This document shows, one piece after another, positions 28,688-37,386 of a DNA stretch of 64,000 bases. The DNA comes from Bacillota bacterium (GTDB taxonomy: Bacteria; Bacillota; Clostridia; Lachnospirales; Lachnospiraceae): positions 1 to 64,000 of the forward strand of contig JAEZGK010000098.1 in the NCBI GenBank assembly GCA_023437365.1, given 5' to 3'. Numbering within the stretch: position 1 is the first letter of the stretch; the number at the start of each line of letters is the position of its first letter. The notes below the pieces were generated by a model. It worked only from the letters and a program-made list of their open reading frames with translations. It did not search any database and was not told where the DNA came from. The translations under genes and the position numbers were made by a program.

Positions 28688-29026
28688 ATGAGTATTCCTA
28701 TCGGTTCAGATTCCATTTATGCGGCATCTTCTAATTACTTATCTAAGTCAGCGAAGAATTCTAAGCTGGAGGAGACACTAAATAATGCAAAGAATGCAAC
28801 AGACGAAGAATTGATGGATGCCTGTAAGTCCTTTGAATCTTATCTTATCGAGCAGGTATTCAAAGGTATGGAAAAGACCATTATGAAGGACGAGGATGAG
28901 GAGCAGAATGATTATCTCGCTCAATTCGGTGATAAGCTTTATGAGGAATATGCAAAGGATGCGTCCGAGAGCGGCAGCCTTGGGATTGCTCAGATGCTTT
29001 ACGACTCTATGAAGCGGAACCAATGA
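28688..29026 (+). CDS. FlgJ-like rod-binding protein
   Basis: A 112-residue protein equal to the rod-binding (N-terminal) domain of FlgJ: DACKSFESYLIEQVFKGMEKTI, then DYLAQFGDKLYEEYA and GSLGIAQMLYDSM. It lacks the muramidase domain of enterobacterial FlgJ, as is normal in Firmicutes. It probably caps or scaffolds rod assembly. The ribosome-binding site is AAGGGAGG. It follows the two rod genes, completing a flagellar rod module. Confidence 0.85.
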   Translation: MSIPIGSDSIYAASSNYLSKSAKNSKLEETLNNAKNATDEELMDACKSFESYLIEQVFKGMEKTIMKDEDEEQNDYLAQFGDKLYEEYAKDASESGSLGIAQMLYDSMKRNQ

Positions 29027-29147
29027 TACAGAAATACAAAATGTAGAATAACAAGTAATTACATAAAATCCAATCATGTCATTTCAGGCTGAGATCCGGT
29101 AAGGGATGCGGTTTGGAATGACATTTTTAATTGTTGTGGAGGGGACG

Positions 29148-31364
29148 ATGTCGGAGATCGTAGAAGGATATATTGAAAGGATCATATTCCGTAATGATGA
29201 AAATGGTTATACAGTACTTAGCCTTCATTCTGAGGAGGAGGAGCTGACCTGTGTCGGTACCTTCCCCTTTATCAGTGAAGGAGAATTCGTATGGCTTAGC
29301 GGAGATTACACAGATCACCCGGTCTATGGGCAGCAATTCAACATTGAAGAATATGATTTGAAAGAACCGGAAGACCTATACTCTATGGAACGCTATCTAA
29401 GCTCCGGAGCGATCAAGGGAATCGGTGAAACGCTGGCAGGAAGGATTGTCAAGAAATTCAAGGAGGATACCTTCCGAATCATAGAAGAGGAACCCGAAAG
29501 ACTGTCAGAGATTAAGGGAATTAGTCCTAGAATGGCAAGGGAAATCTACTGCCAATTTGAAGAAAAGCGGGATATGAGAAGTGCGATGCTGTTTCTCCAG
29601 CAATACAGCATTTCAGGGAACCTTGCTGTAAAAATTTATTCAGAATACGGACAGAGAATGTACGATATCTTAAAGGAGAACCCCTATAAGCTGGCGGAGG
29701 ACATTGCAGGTGTAGGCTTTAAGACTGCGGATGATATCGCGCGTAGAATCGGAATAGGAAGCGATTCTGATTATAGAATCAAGGCTGGTATCCTGTATAC
29801 CCTCCTGCAATCCAGTATGGACGGTCATGTCTATCTTCCTGAGTATGAGCTTCTGACAAGAGCAAAAAGCCTGCTGCTCGCGGAGGAGGAAGCCATTCGA
29901 AGGCAGCTCATGACGCTAAGCTTAGAAAAGAAAATTATAATTAAAGATGACGGTCTCGAAAAGCATATCTATTCCTCCCTTTATTACTATATGGAACTGA
30001 ATGTGGCTCGTATGCTGCATGATTTGAGTATAAGGTATGAAGCCAATCCGGAAGCAGTTCGAAAGCGTGTAGCTTCCATCGAAAGCCAATTTGAGCTTGA
30101 ATTGGAAGAGCAGCAGAGGATGGCGGTGACTGAGGCAGCCGGAAACGGACTACTGATCATTACCGGTGGACCCGGAACGGGTAAGACTACAACAATTAAT
30201 ACAATCATTAAGTTTTTTGAATCGGAGGGAATGGATATCCTGCTTGCGGCTCCGACAGGTCGGGCTGCAAAGAGAATGACGGAGACCACCGGCTATGAAG
30301 CAAAGACTATTCACAGGCTCCTTGAGCTTTCCAAGATGTTGGAGGGTCAGGAGAACAAATTCACCTTTGAAAGAAATGAATTGAATCCCCTGGAGACGGA
30401 TGTACTGATTATCGATGAGATGTCCATGGTTGATATTACCCTGATGCATGCCCTGTTGAAAGCAATCTCGGTAGGAACGAGACTGATTTTGGTTGGAGAT
30501 GTGAATCAGCTGCCGAGTGTCGGACCGGGAAATGTCTTGAGAGATGTGATAAATTCCCACAGCTTTAATGTAGTAAAGCTTACTAAGATATTTCGCCAGG
30601 CCGCAGACAGTGATATTATAGTGAATGCCCATAAAATCAATGATGGAGAGCAGATCCGTCTGGACAACAAAAGTCGGGATTTCTTCTTCCTGAAGCGGGA
30701 GGATTCGAATGTAATTGCGGCGGTTATGATTAATCTGATCAAGAATAAGCTGCCCAACTATGTAAAGGCGACGCCCTTTGATATTCAGGTTCTGACACCT
30801 ATGAGGAAGGGAGAACTTGGAGTGGAGAGGCTCAATCAGATATTACAGCAGGCATTGAACCCACCCTCTAAGGAGAAGCGTGAGAAGGAATATCATGAGG
30901 TGATATTTCGCGAAGGAGATAAGGTCATGCAGGTGAAGAATAATTATCAGATCACCTGGGAGATCAAGAGTAAATATGGGATAACAACGCAGTCCGGCAC
31001 CGGTGTGTTCAATGGAGATGCGGGTGTGATTAAGGAAATTAACCTCTTTTCGGAGAATTTGATTGTAGAATTTGATGATAATAGGCTTGTCGATTACGGC
31101 TTTGGCCAGTTGGATGAGCTGGAGCTGGCATACGCAGTAACCATCCATAAATCACAGGGTAGCGAGTATCCAGCGGTAATACTTCCAATCCTGGACGGTC
31201 CGAAGCTTTTGTTTAACCGGAATCTGCTATATACTGCTGTAACCAGAGCGAAGAACTGTGTCACGATTGTCGGAAGTGATACGATGCTTCAATTTATGAT
31301 AAATAATAAGAATGAACAAAATCGTTATTCCGGATTATGTGGCCGTATCAAAGAACTGCGCTAG
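29148..31364 (+). CDS. recD2: ATP-dependent RecD-like DNA helicase
   Basis: A 738-residue superfamily 1 helicase of the RecD2 type, with an N-terminal OB-like region and helix-hairpin-helix repeats (IKGIGETLAGRIVKKF, IKGISPRMAREIY) absent in RecD of RecBCD. Walker A is GGPGTGKTT and Walker B is VLIIDEMSMVD; the C-terminal UvrD-like motif is LAYAVTIHKSQGSEYP. It unwinds 5' to 3' and acts in DNA repair. I start at ATG 29148 after GGAGGGG; an upstream ATG at 29106 would add 14 unrelated residues. Confidence 0.93.
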   Translation: MSEIVEGYIERIIFRNDENGYTVLSLHSEEEELTCVGTFPFISEGEFVWLSGDYTDHPVYGQQFNIEEYDLKEPEDLYSMERYLSSGAIKGIGETLAGRIVKKFKEDTFRIIEEEPERLSEIKGISPRMAREIYCQFEEKRDMRSAMLFLQQYSISGNLAVKIYSEYGQRMYDILKENPYKLAEDIAGVGFKTADDIARRIGIGSDSDYRIKAGILYTLLQSSMDGHVYLPEYELLTRAKSLLLAEEEAIRRQLMTLSLEKKIIIKDDGLEKHIYSSLYYYMELNVARMLHDLSIRYEANPEAVRKRVASIESQFELELEEQQRMAVTEAAGNGLLIITGGPGTGKTTTINTIIKFFESEGMDILLAAPTGRAAKRMTETTGYEAKTIHRLLELSKMLEGQENKFTFERNELNPLETDVLIIDEMSMVDITLMHALLKAISVGTRLILVGDVNQLPSVGPGNVLRDVINSHSFNVVKLTKIFRQAADSDIIVNAHKINDGEQIRLDNKSRDFFFLKREDSNVIAAVMINLIKNKLPNYVKATPFDIQVLTPMRKGELGVERLNQILQQALNPPSKEKREKEYHEVIFREGDKVMQVKNNYQITWEIKSKYGITTQSGTGVFNGDAGVIKEINLFSENLIVEFDDNRLVDYGFGQLDELELAYAVTIHKSQGSEYPAVILPILDGPKLLFNRNLLYTAVTRAKNCVTIVGSDTMLQFMINNKNEQNRYSGLCGRIKELR

Positions 31365-31487
31365 AAGCTTAACATCGACCTCGTTGGTTATATGACATAA
31401 TGATGTCATATTATCGATGATAAGATGAACATGTCAAAGGCCGGAGGGTTTTTAGGAAGTCCTATTATCATAGAGTGATAGACGTGT

Positions 31488-31585
31488 TAAAAGCACCGAA
31501 GGTGCTTTCCTGATATAATATATCCACGTGCAAGCTCGATTGTTCATGGATATATTATATTAGGAAAAGGGCGAAGCGTTTTGAC
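31488..31585. repeat. Palindromic repeat element, copy 1
   Basis: A long imperfect inverted repeat: TTTCCTGATATAATATATCCA-like left arm (31506-31525) and the complementary right arm (31547-31567), with a small hairpin AAGCACC-GAA-GGTGCTT at 31491-31507 on the left flank and GGGCGAAGCGTTTTGAC on the right. The same arm core (TTTCCTGATATAAT) and the same flanking hairpin occur inverted at 47195-47285, so this is a dispersed element and not a simple terminator. It lies between recD2 and a hypothetical gene. Confidence 0.8.
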
Positions 31586-31647
31586 TAGTTACAATAAGCA
31601 TATTTTCTTATAATTTTGTTAAATTATCTTTGACTGGAGGGGATGGA

Positions 31648-32256
31648 ATGTTTTCTTTGGAAGAATTATTATTAATTCCTCAGGATCAGTTGATGGAGGA
31701 AGCACAGAAGCTGGATAGCGAAGAAATATCACAATTGGTTGAATGGCTTGCTTTGAAGGAGGATAAGATCAGATATCAGGCTTTTCTTCTGCTGAAACAT
31801 CGATCAGCAATAGATTCGGCTGTCTACCAGTACTGGGAGGTATTTCGAAGTAAGCTTTGCAATGAGAATTCCTATCAGCGGAGTATTGGTCTGATGTTAA
31901 TTGCAGAGAATGTCCGTTGGGATAACTGCAATAAGATGAAGGACACATTGGAGGAGTATCTTAAGTTATTAAAGGATGAGAAGCCGATAACAGTTCGTCA
32001 ATGTATCCAATCGCTTCGGGCAGTCATCGAAGCTCGCGCGGAATTAAGTGAAGCAATCGCGGATCAGCTGATGTCTCTTGTATTGACGGACTATAAGGAA
32101 ACCATGCGAAAACTGATACTGATGGATGCCTTGGATATCCTGTTGACAATAAACAGACAAAAGCACAATGAGAAGATAGAGAGCTATATATTTGAAGCTC
32201 TTACTGGAGAAATTTTGGATAAAAAGTCGAAGAAGCTGATAGATGCTCAATTATAG
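31648..32256 (+). CDS. Hypothetical all-helical protein, HEAT-repeat-like
   Basis: A 202-residue protein, almost all predicted helix, with repeated helix pairs (IRYQAFLLLKHRSAIDSAVY, then YQRSIGLMLIAENVRWD, then VRQCIQSLRAVIEAR) resembling HEAT-type repeats. No catalytic motif is visible and I do not know the family. I start at ATG 31648 behind GGAGGGG (31636 onward). It lies 98 bp before the nucleotidyltransferase on the same strand. Confidence 0.65.
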   Translation: MFSLEELLLIPQDQLMEEAQKLDSEEISQLVEWLALKEDKIRYQAFLLLKHRSAIDSAVYQYWEVFRSKLCNENSYQRSIGLMLIAENVRWDNCNKMKDTLEEYLKLLKDEKPITVRQCIQSLRAVIEARAELSEAIADQLMSLVLTDYKETMRKLILMDALDILLTINRQKHNEKIESYIFEALTGEILDKKSKKLIDAQL

Positions 32257-32354
32257 TAATAATAATTTTTAGTGCATTTTATTGTAAAATAGGATATAAT
32301 AACTATAACGTTAGGAAATAATACGAAATATAAACGAGCATGGAGGCGTTTGCT

Positions 32355-33266
32355 TTGGCAGATACAACGTTAGTAATCATGGCGGCAGGCATGGGCAGCC
32401 GTTACGGAGGAATAAAGCAGCTGGAGCCGGTCGGCCCCGGTGGTGAGATCATAATGGACTACTCCATCTATGATGCTCTAAGAGCGGGTTTCAATAAGGT
32501 GGTATTCATTATTCGTAAGGATCTGGAGAAGGACTTCAAGGAAATCATCGGAGAGCGGATTAAGAAGCAGGTAAAGGTTGAATACGTATTTCAAGAGTTG
32601 GATAATCTTCCAAAGGGTTTTCATAAACCGGAAGGAAGAACAAAACCCTGGGGAACAGGTCAAGCTATTCTATGTTGTAAAAATGCAGTTCAGGAACCCT
32701 TTGCAGTAATCAATGCAGATGATTATTACGGAAAAGAAGGATTTAAGATACTGTATGATTTTTTAAATGACGAATCCTACAAGAGTAATCAATATTGTAT
32801 GGCAGGCTTTATCCTTGGTAATACCTTAAGTGAGAACGGAGCAGTTACCCGCGGTGTATGTAAGGTTAACGAAACAGGCATGCTGATTGATATTAATGAG
32901 ACCTCAGGAATTGTTCCAGCCGCTGATCACGCTGTAGCAAAGGATGCCTTGGGTCAGGATTTTTCACTGCCGTTGGATAGTTCAGTTTCCATGAACATGT
33001 GGGGTTTCCGCCCGGAGCTTTTTGACTATCTGGAACCTGGCTTCGTGGATTTCTTATCAACGATAGATGAGAGTGATTTGAAGAAAGAATATCTCCTGCC
33101 GACTGTGATCGGTGATCTTGTGAGAGCAGATAAGGTGGAGGTTAAGGTATTAAAGACGCCGGATCGCTGGTTTGGTGTAACCTACAAAGAGGATAAGGAA
33201 GTTGTCGTAAAATCCATCAGAGCTTTGATTGATCAGGGCGACTATCCGGAAAAATTATTTGCGTAA
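32355..33266 (+). CDS. Sugar-phosphate nucleotidyltransferase family protein
   Basis: A 303-residue protein with the nucleotidyltransferase signature MAAGMGSRYGGIKQLEPVGP at the N terminus and the metal-binding INADDYYG in the middle. It probably transfers a nucleotidyl group to a sugar phosphate in cell-surface polysaccharide synthesis, but sugar and nucleotide are unknown. I start at TTG 32355, which has GGAGG nine bases upstream; an ATG at 32340 would overlap that site. comFC starts 16 bp after the stop. Confidence 0.82.
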   Translation: MADTTLVIMAAGMGSRYGGIKQLEPVGPGGEIIMDYSIYDALRAGFNKVVFIIRKDLEKDFKEIIGERIKKQVKVEYVFQELDNLPKGFHKPEGRTKPWGTGQAILCCKNAVQEPFAVINADDYYGKEGFKILYDFLNDESYKSNQYCMAGFILGNTLSENGAVTRGVCKVNETGMLIDINETSGIVPAADHAVAKDALGQDFSLPLDSSVSMNMWGFRPELFDYLEPGFVDFLSTIDESDLKKEYLLPTVIGDLVRADKVEVKVLKTPDRWFGVTYKEDKEVVVKSIRALIDQGDYPEKLFA

Positions 33267-33282
33267 AGGATGAAACGTTAAA

Positions 33283-34005
33283 TTGCTTCATACGATAATA
33301 GACATGATCTATCCGGCCAGATGCCCTCTATGCGGAGAAATCGTTATTCCGAAGGGAAGACTGGTCTGTAAAGCCTGTGAGGACAAACCCTCTCTGGTGA
33401 AGGAACCGCGCTGTAAAAAGTGTTCGAAGCCGATAGAGCTTAATGAGAAAGAATACTGCAGCGATTGTGAACGCAGAGGCTTCCATTACGACAGCGGATT
33501 TTCGATTTGGGTATATGATGATGTAATGAAGCAGTCCATAGCGAACTTTAAATATCGTAGTAAGAAGGAATATGCCACCTTTTATACTAGTGAACTCTTG
33601 AACAATTACGGAGACCGGATAAGAAAGCTTATGCCAGATGCGATCGTTCCGATCCCCATACATATCAGTAAATATATGGAACGTGGTTATAATCAGGCAG
33701 ATATACTTGCACGTGGGCTTGGTAAAGCATTGCAGATTCCTGTACTTTCAGATTTACTCCTTAGGACGAAGAAGACTCTACCGCAGAAAAAGCTGAACGA
33801 TAAAGAAAGATTACGTAATCTTATGGAAGCCTTTCAGCTGAATAATAAGCTAGCAGCCACCTATCCTAAAAAGCTTTCCAGGATATTGTTGGTGGATGAC
33901 ATTTATACAACAGGCAGTACGATGGAAGCTTGCACTAATGTATTAAAATCCAATGGAATAAGGGAAGTTTATTTTGTTGTACTATGCATAGGAAAAGGTT
34001 ATTAG
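33283..34005 (+). CDS. comFC: ComF family protein (phosphoribosyltransferase-like)
   Basis: A 240-residue ComFC homologue. Four N-terminal Cys pairs (CPLC, CKAC, CKKC, CSDC) form zinc ribbons, followed by a phosphoribosyltransferase domain with the PRPP motif RILLVDDIYTTGSTM. ComFC is required for DNA uptake during natural competence in Bacillus. The start TTG 33283 is uncertain; AAGGATG lies upstream, and an ATG at 33304 is an alternative. The gene is followed 12 bp later by yvyF, an order also found in B. subtilis. No comFA helicase adjoins. Confidence 0.88.
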   Translation: MLHTIIDMIYPARCPLCGEIVIPKGRLVCKACEDKPSLVKEPRCKKCSKPIELNEKEYCSDCERRGFHYDSGFSIWVYDDVMKQSIANFKYRSKKEYATFYTSELLNNYGDRIRKLMPDAIVPIPIHISKYMERGYNQADILARGLGKALQIPVLSDLLLRTKKTLPQKKLNDKERLRNLMEAFQLNNKLAATYPKKLSRILLVDDIYTTGSTMEACTNVLKSNGIREVYFVVLCIGKGY

Positions 34006-34017
34006 GAGGTTAATATT

Positions 34018-34452
34018 ATGGATGTGAGGAATTGTAAAGGTTGCGGTAAGCTATTCAATTATTTGTCTGGTCCGCCGTTATGTCCAAACTGTGTTTCGGC
34101 CCTTGATTTAAAGTTTGAAGAGGTCAAGGAATATGTATATGATCATCCCCGCTGCGGTATCCAAGAGGTTTCTGAAGAGATGAATGTGCCGGTTGCGCAG
34201 ATCAAACAGTGGATTCGTGAAGAAAGACTGGCCTTTGCCGAAGATTCCATGATTGGTCTGGAATGCGAGTTGTGCGGTATCACGATCAAAACCGGACGGT
34301 ATTGCAAGAGCTGTAAGGATAAGCTGGCAAAGGGATTAAGCAATCTGTATCAGGAAGAAAGGCCGGCACCCACTCAAAAGGCTAAGGATCCTAGGGATAA
34401 CCCGAAGATGCGTTTCCTTGGTGCGAATGGTAAAATAAAGGATAACACCTAA
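34018..34452 (+). CDS. yvyF: Flagellar operon protein YvyF (TIGR03826 type)
   Basis: A 144-residue protein with two zinc-ribbon pairs at the N terminus (CKGC, CPNC) and two more (CELC, CKSC), around a helix-turn-helix-like segment (IQEVSEEMNVPVAQIKQWIREERL in part). It matches YvyF, encoded just upstream of flgM in Bacillus. Here no flgM follows; a terminator does. A role in flagellar regulation is inferred from the family name only. Confidence 0.82.
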   Translation: MDVRNCKGCGKLFNYLSGPPLCPNCVSALDLKFEEVKEYVYDHPRCGIQEVSEEMNVPVAQIKQWIREERLAFAEDSMIGLECELCGITIKTGRYCKSCKDKLAKGLSNLYQEERPAPTQKAKDPRDNPKMRFLGANGKIKDNT

Positions 34453-34460
34453 TAGATAGA

Positions 34461-34530
34461 AAAAGAGAGCTTAAGAATTTAGTGTTTTGTATGCGGTCGC
34501 CTTATACAATACTTCATTCTTAAGCTCTTT
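34461..34530. terminator. Bidirectional terminator between yvyF and cvfB
   Basis: AAAGAGAGCTTAAGAAT and ATTCTTAAGCTCTTT flank an inner loop region; T- and A-runs lie on both sides, fitting the convergent genes. Confidence 0.8.
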
Positions 34531-34538
34531 ATGATTGA

Positions 34539-35375
34539 TTATACGAGTCTGATACCATCCTCTGACAGGATGATATTACCCGATTTATATAATTTTCCGA
34601 TGGCTCTTTTGAAGGCATTCTTACTAATCCTAAACTCTGCCTTGATAGCTTCCGCGTCAGAACCGTCGTGATAGGGAAGAAAGCCACCGGCGGCGGTCAG
34701 CTTATTCATGATCGTTTCGGCATCCTTATCCATCTGAACATAGCTTTTATCGCGTAAGCTAAGGGTCAGTTTACCATCCTCACGAACCTCCGCGACTCTG
34801 GCTTTGATGATGTCCCCGATTTTTACGGGAGAAAAAAGCTCGTTTTTCGGAAGCATGGCGGAATAACGGTTATCTACAGCAACAAAAATACCGAAAGCAT
34901 CTATTTCATCATACACGATGCCTGATACCATATCATCCTTCTTGTAGGGAGAATTGGAGGACAATAGCTGATATACCTTCATCGTTGCACAGAGACGTTT
35001 ACTCTTGTCCAAGTACAGGGTAACGAGAAGCTGATCCCCCTCCTCGACTTTTTTGGTCTGCTCTTTAAAGGGAAGAAGAAGGTCCTTCATTAGTCCCCAA
35101 TCTAAAAAAGCTCCGACATGGCTGACTTCCTTTACCCGCAATACAGCCAGTTCACCGATGGTGACAGGAACTTTGGCGGTTGTAGCAATTTCTCTGTCTT
35201 CAGAATCGCGATAAAGGAAGACCTCCAGCCAATCACCCGTAGCAGTCCCTTCCGGAACCTCTCTTGCGGGAAGAAGTATCGTATGCTTGGACTCTTTTCC
35301 TTCTGCACTTAAATATACTCCAAAATCAGTCTTCTTCACTACCTCCAATTTCTGATACTTTCCTAATTCTATCAT
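34539..35375 (-). CDS. cvfB: S1 RNA-binding protein of the CvfB family
   Basis: A 278-residue CvfB/YitL protein: three S1-like RNA-binding domains and a C-terminal winged helix (ISKNAFKRAIGKLYKSGNI then ILSEDGIRLV). CvfB affects virulence factor expression in Staphylococcus; its general role may be in RNA metabolism. I start at ATG 35375, preceded by AAAGGAAA. The ORF continues upstream to 35414, but that part overlaps the thioesterase end and has no homology. The thioesterase gene stops 22 bp earlier on the same strand, so they form an operon. Confidence 0.87.
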   Translation of the reverse strand: MIELGKYQKLEVVKKTDFGVYLSAEGKESKHTILLPAREVPEGTATGDWLEVFLYRDSEDREIATTAKVPVTIGELAVLRVKEVSHVGAFLDWGLMKDLLLPFKEQTKKVEEGDQLLVTLYLDKSKRLCATMKVYQLLSSNSPYKKDDMVSGIVYDEIDAFGIFVAVDNRYSAMLPKNELFSPVKIGDIIKARVAEVREDGKLTLSLRDKSYVQMDKDAETIMNKLTAAGGFLPYHDGSDAEAIKAEFRISKNAFKRAIGKLYKSGNIILSEDGIRLV

Positions 35376-35397
35376 ATCAATTTCCTTTCTTAACAAA

Positions 35398-36111
35398 TTA
35401 CTCATGTATGCCATCGAATTCTACTATGGCATAAGGTCTGCTCTTTGTATCAGCCAAGACTATGGTATAGTGATCCTTCTCCTCGGTAACCAGTGGTAGG
35501 ATCGTATCTCCAAGAACAGCCTGCATGCGATATTCTGTTCTCATGGATGAGATTTTAAAATCAGAGGGCAGATATTCCTCCGCCATCTTAATGTATTGCC
35601 CATTATTAACGTGGTTATACGAATCAATATTGAATTTTGCCACAATTATGGGGCGCTGCTCTAGGAAGTTCTTTGGTACACTGAGCTTTCTGGCAACGGG
35701 TTCCATTGGATAGGGAGGTTCGACTTGATAACCAAGACAATCCTCCGGAATTCTTGTGGGTTTGCCGGCAGTCGTGTCAATATATACCCAAATAGAATTG
35801 GCTGCAGCTAATACAGAATTCTTTTCATCCTTCATGATGAAGTTGCGGTATCCGTAAAAACCTTTAAAGTCATAGGGCCAGGTACATACCGAAATCTGCT
35901 GGCCGAGGCAAATTGGCTTTAACAGCTGAAGCTGCCAGGAGTTTAAAAGCCAAACCCTGTTATTCTCATTCAGATATTGAAGTCCTCTTCCTAGCTCTTC
36001 TGATTGGAAGGTGCTGCAATCCTGAAAATAATTAATGATTCCGGACGGATCCATATATCCTTTAAAATGATTTAATTCGGTATATCGTACTTTACTGTTG
36101 AAGGTATACAT
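35398..36111 (-). CDS. Acyl-ACP thioesterase
   Basis: A 237-residue hot-dog thioesterase of the FatA/FatB type that releases fatty acids from acyl carrier protein. The N-terminal hot-dog domain holds GIINYFQDCSTFQSEELGRGL then WLLNSWQLQL. The second has the catalytic-type NIDSYNHVNNGQYIKMA with the conserved Asn-His pair. ATG 36111 lies nine bases behind AAAGG; an upstream TTG at 36141 has no site. It is the first gene of the pair with cvfB. Confidence 0.88.
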   Translation of the reverse strand: MYTFNSKVRYTELNHFKGYMDPSGIINYFQDCSTFQSEELGRGLQYLNENNRVWLLNSWQLQLLKPICLGQQISVCTWPYDFKGFYGYRNFIMKDEKNSVLAAANSIWVYIDTTAGKPTRIPEDCLGYQVEPPYPMEPVARKLSVPKNFLEQRPIIVAKFNIDSYNHVNNGQYIKMAEEYLPSDFKISSMRTEYRMQAVLGDTILPLVTEEKDHYTIVLADTKSRPYAIVEFDGIHE

Positions 36112-36290
36112 TGAGGTCAGCCTTTCGTATATGGAAAACAATTCATAATTATTTCTATTATAGCATTACTTTAGCATTTTAAATAGTTTTTTTTATAAAC
36201 ACAGGAGATTTTGCTATTTCGCTTAAAAATGCTGGCATTCTGATTATTTATTTGTTATAATAAGCTTGTTTATAAAGGAGGGATAATTAA

Positions 36291-36881
36291 TTGGACTCGG
36301 TAGAGTATTATGATAAGAACGCAGTGGAGTACTTCGAACAGACAGTAGATATTAATATGCAGACGTTATGGGATCTCTTTACTGCGCAGTTGCCTGAGGG
36401 GGCCAGCATCCTTGATTTGGGCTGCGGTTCGGGAAGAGACAGCGCTTATTTTATTTCCTGTGGCTTTGATGTAACTGCGATGGATGCATCTGAAGAAATA
36501 TGTGACTTAGCGAGTATACATATCGGACAAGATGTATTGAATCTATCATTTGCTGAAATGGATTTCAATGAGGTTTTTGACGGAATATGGGCATGCGCAT
36601 CCTTACTTCATGTCCCTGGCGATCAGATAAAAGAGATATTAATGAAAGTAGTAACAAGTCTTAAGAATAACGGCGTTTTATTCATGTCCTTTTATTACGG
36701 GGATTTTGAGGGAGAGCGTAACGGCAGGTATTATAAGGATTATCGCACCAAGTCAATCAAGGAATTGATTTCCGGATTTGAGAACCTGGAGATTATCGAA
36801 TTGGAGAAATGTGATGATTTGAATCCTGCGGCGAGTACACAATGGATTTATGCATTACTACGAAAGAAGGAAACAGTATAA
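36291..36881 (+). CDS. Class I SAM-dependent methyltransferase
   Basis: A 196-residue methyltransferase with motif I LDLGCGSGRD, motif II FDVTAMDAS, and motif IV WACASLLHVP. It resembles TehB-type enzymes; the substrate is unknown. The start is TTG 36291, with AAAGGAGGG at 36275-36282. It stands alone and ends before a hairpin shared with the small yjfB-like gene. Confidence 0.85.
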   Translation: MDSVEYYDKNAVEYFEQTVDINMQTLWDLFTAQLPEGASILDLGCGSGRDSAYFISCGFDVTAMDASEEICDLASIHIGQDVLNLSFAEMDFNEVFDGIWACASLLHVPGDQIKEILMKVVTSLKNNGVLFMSFYYGDFEGERNGRYYKDYRTKSIKELISGFENLEIIELEKCDDLNPAASTQWIYALLRKKETV

Positions 36882-36904
36882 TATAAATAGATACGAAAAC
36901 CAGA

Positions 36905-36943
36905 AAATATGACAATGATTATATAATCATTGTCATATTTTTA
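36905..36943. terminator. Bidirectional terminator
   Basis: AATATGACAATGAT pairs with ATCATTGTCATATT around TATATA, followed by TTTT on both strands. It lies between the methyltransferase and the convergent yjfB-like gene. Confidence 0.88.
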
Positions 36944-36962
36944 AATCATATAAATTATAAGT

Positions 36963-37148
36963 CTAGACCTTCATGTCAAAGTTTTTACCGACTGCCGGAT
37001 TAACGGATTGCTCCAGCATCTTAACAACACTTTCACCGGATTGTTCAAATGTATCCAAGCTTTTTGCAAGTACAGCAGTACCTATGGCGGAACTGTGAAC
37101 ACCGGATACATTAGGTGCAACACTCGGAGTGAGGGAAGAGATTGTCAT
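36963..37148 (-). CDS. YjfB family putative motility protein
   Basis: A 61-residue protein of the YjfB type: it starts with a Ser/Thr-rich stretch, has a central helix AIGTAVLAKSLDTFEQSGESV in part, and ends VNPAVGKNFDMKV. YjfB homologues occur near chemotaxis or motility genes and are SigD-controlled in Bacillus. The ribosome-binding site AAGGAG is seven bases before ATG. I found no SigD promoter upstream. Confidence 0.78.
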   Translation of the reverse strand: MTISSLTPSVAPNVSGVHSSAIGTAVLAKSLDTFEQSGESVVKMLEQSVNPAVGKNFDMKV

Positions 37149-37386
37149 ACGGCACTCCTTTCTTGCGTCTCATAGAATAATTCGCATATAAAAAGTAATA
37201 ATGTTACTGAACAGTCACTAAGTATGATATATCATGAATATCAAGCTTGTACGTGATTTATGGTACTATTATAGCATATATTTCTACTTAATCAAACAGT
37301 CGTTTATAAAAGTTCTATTAAATGTAAAAAAAATATCATTTAATTATATTGATCAATTGAATATATCATCTAAGGAGGAAACGAAT

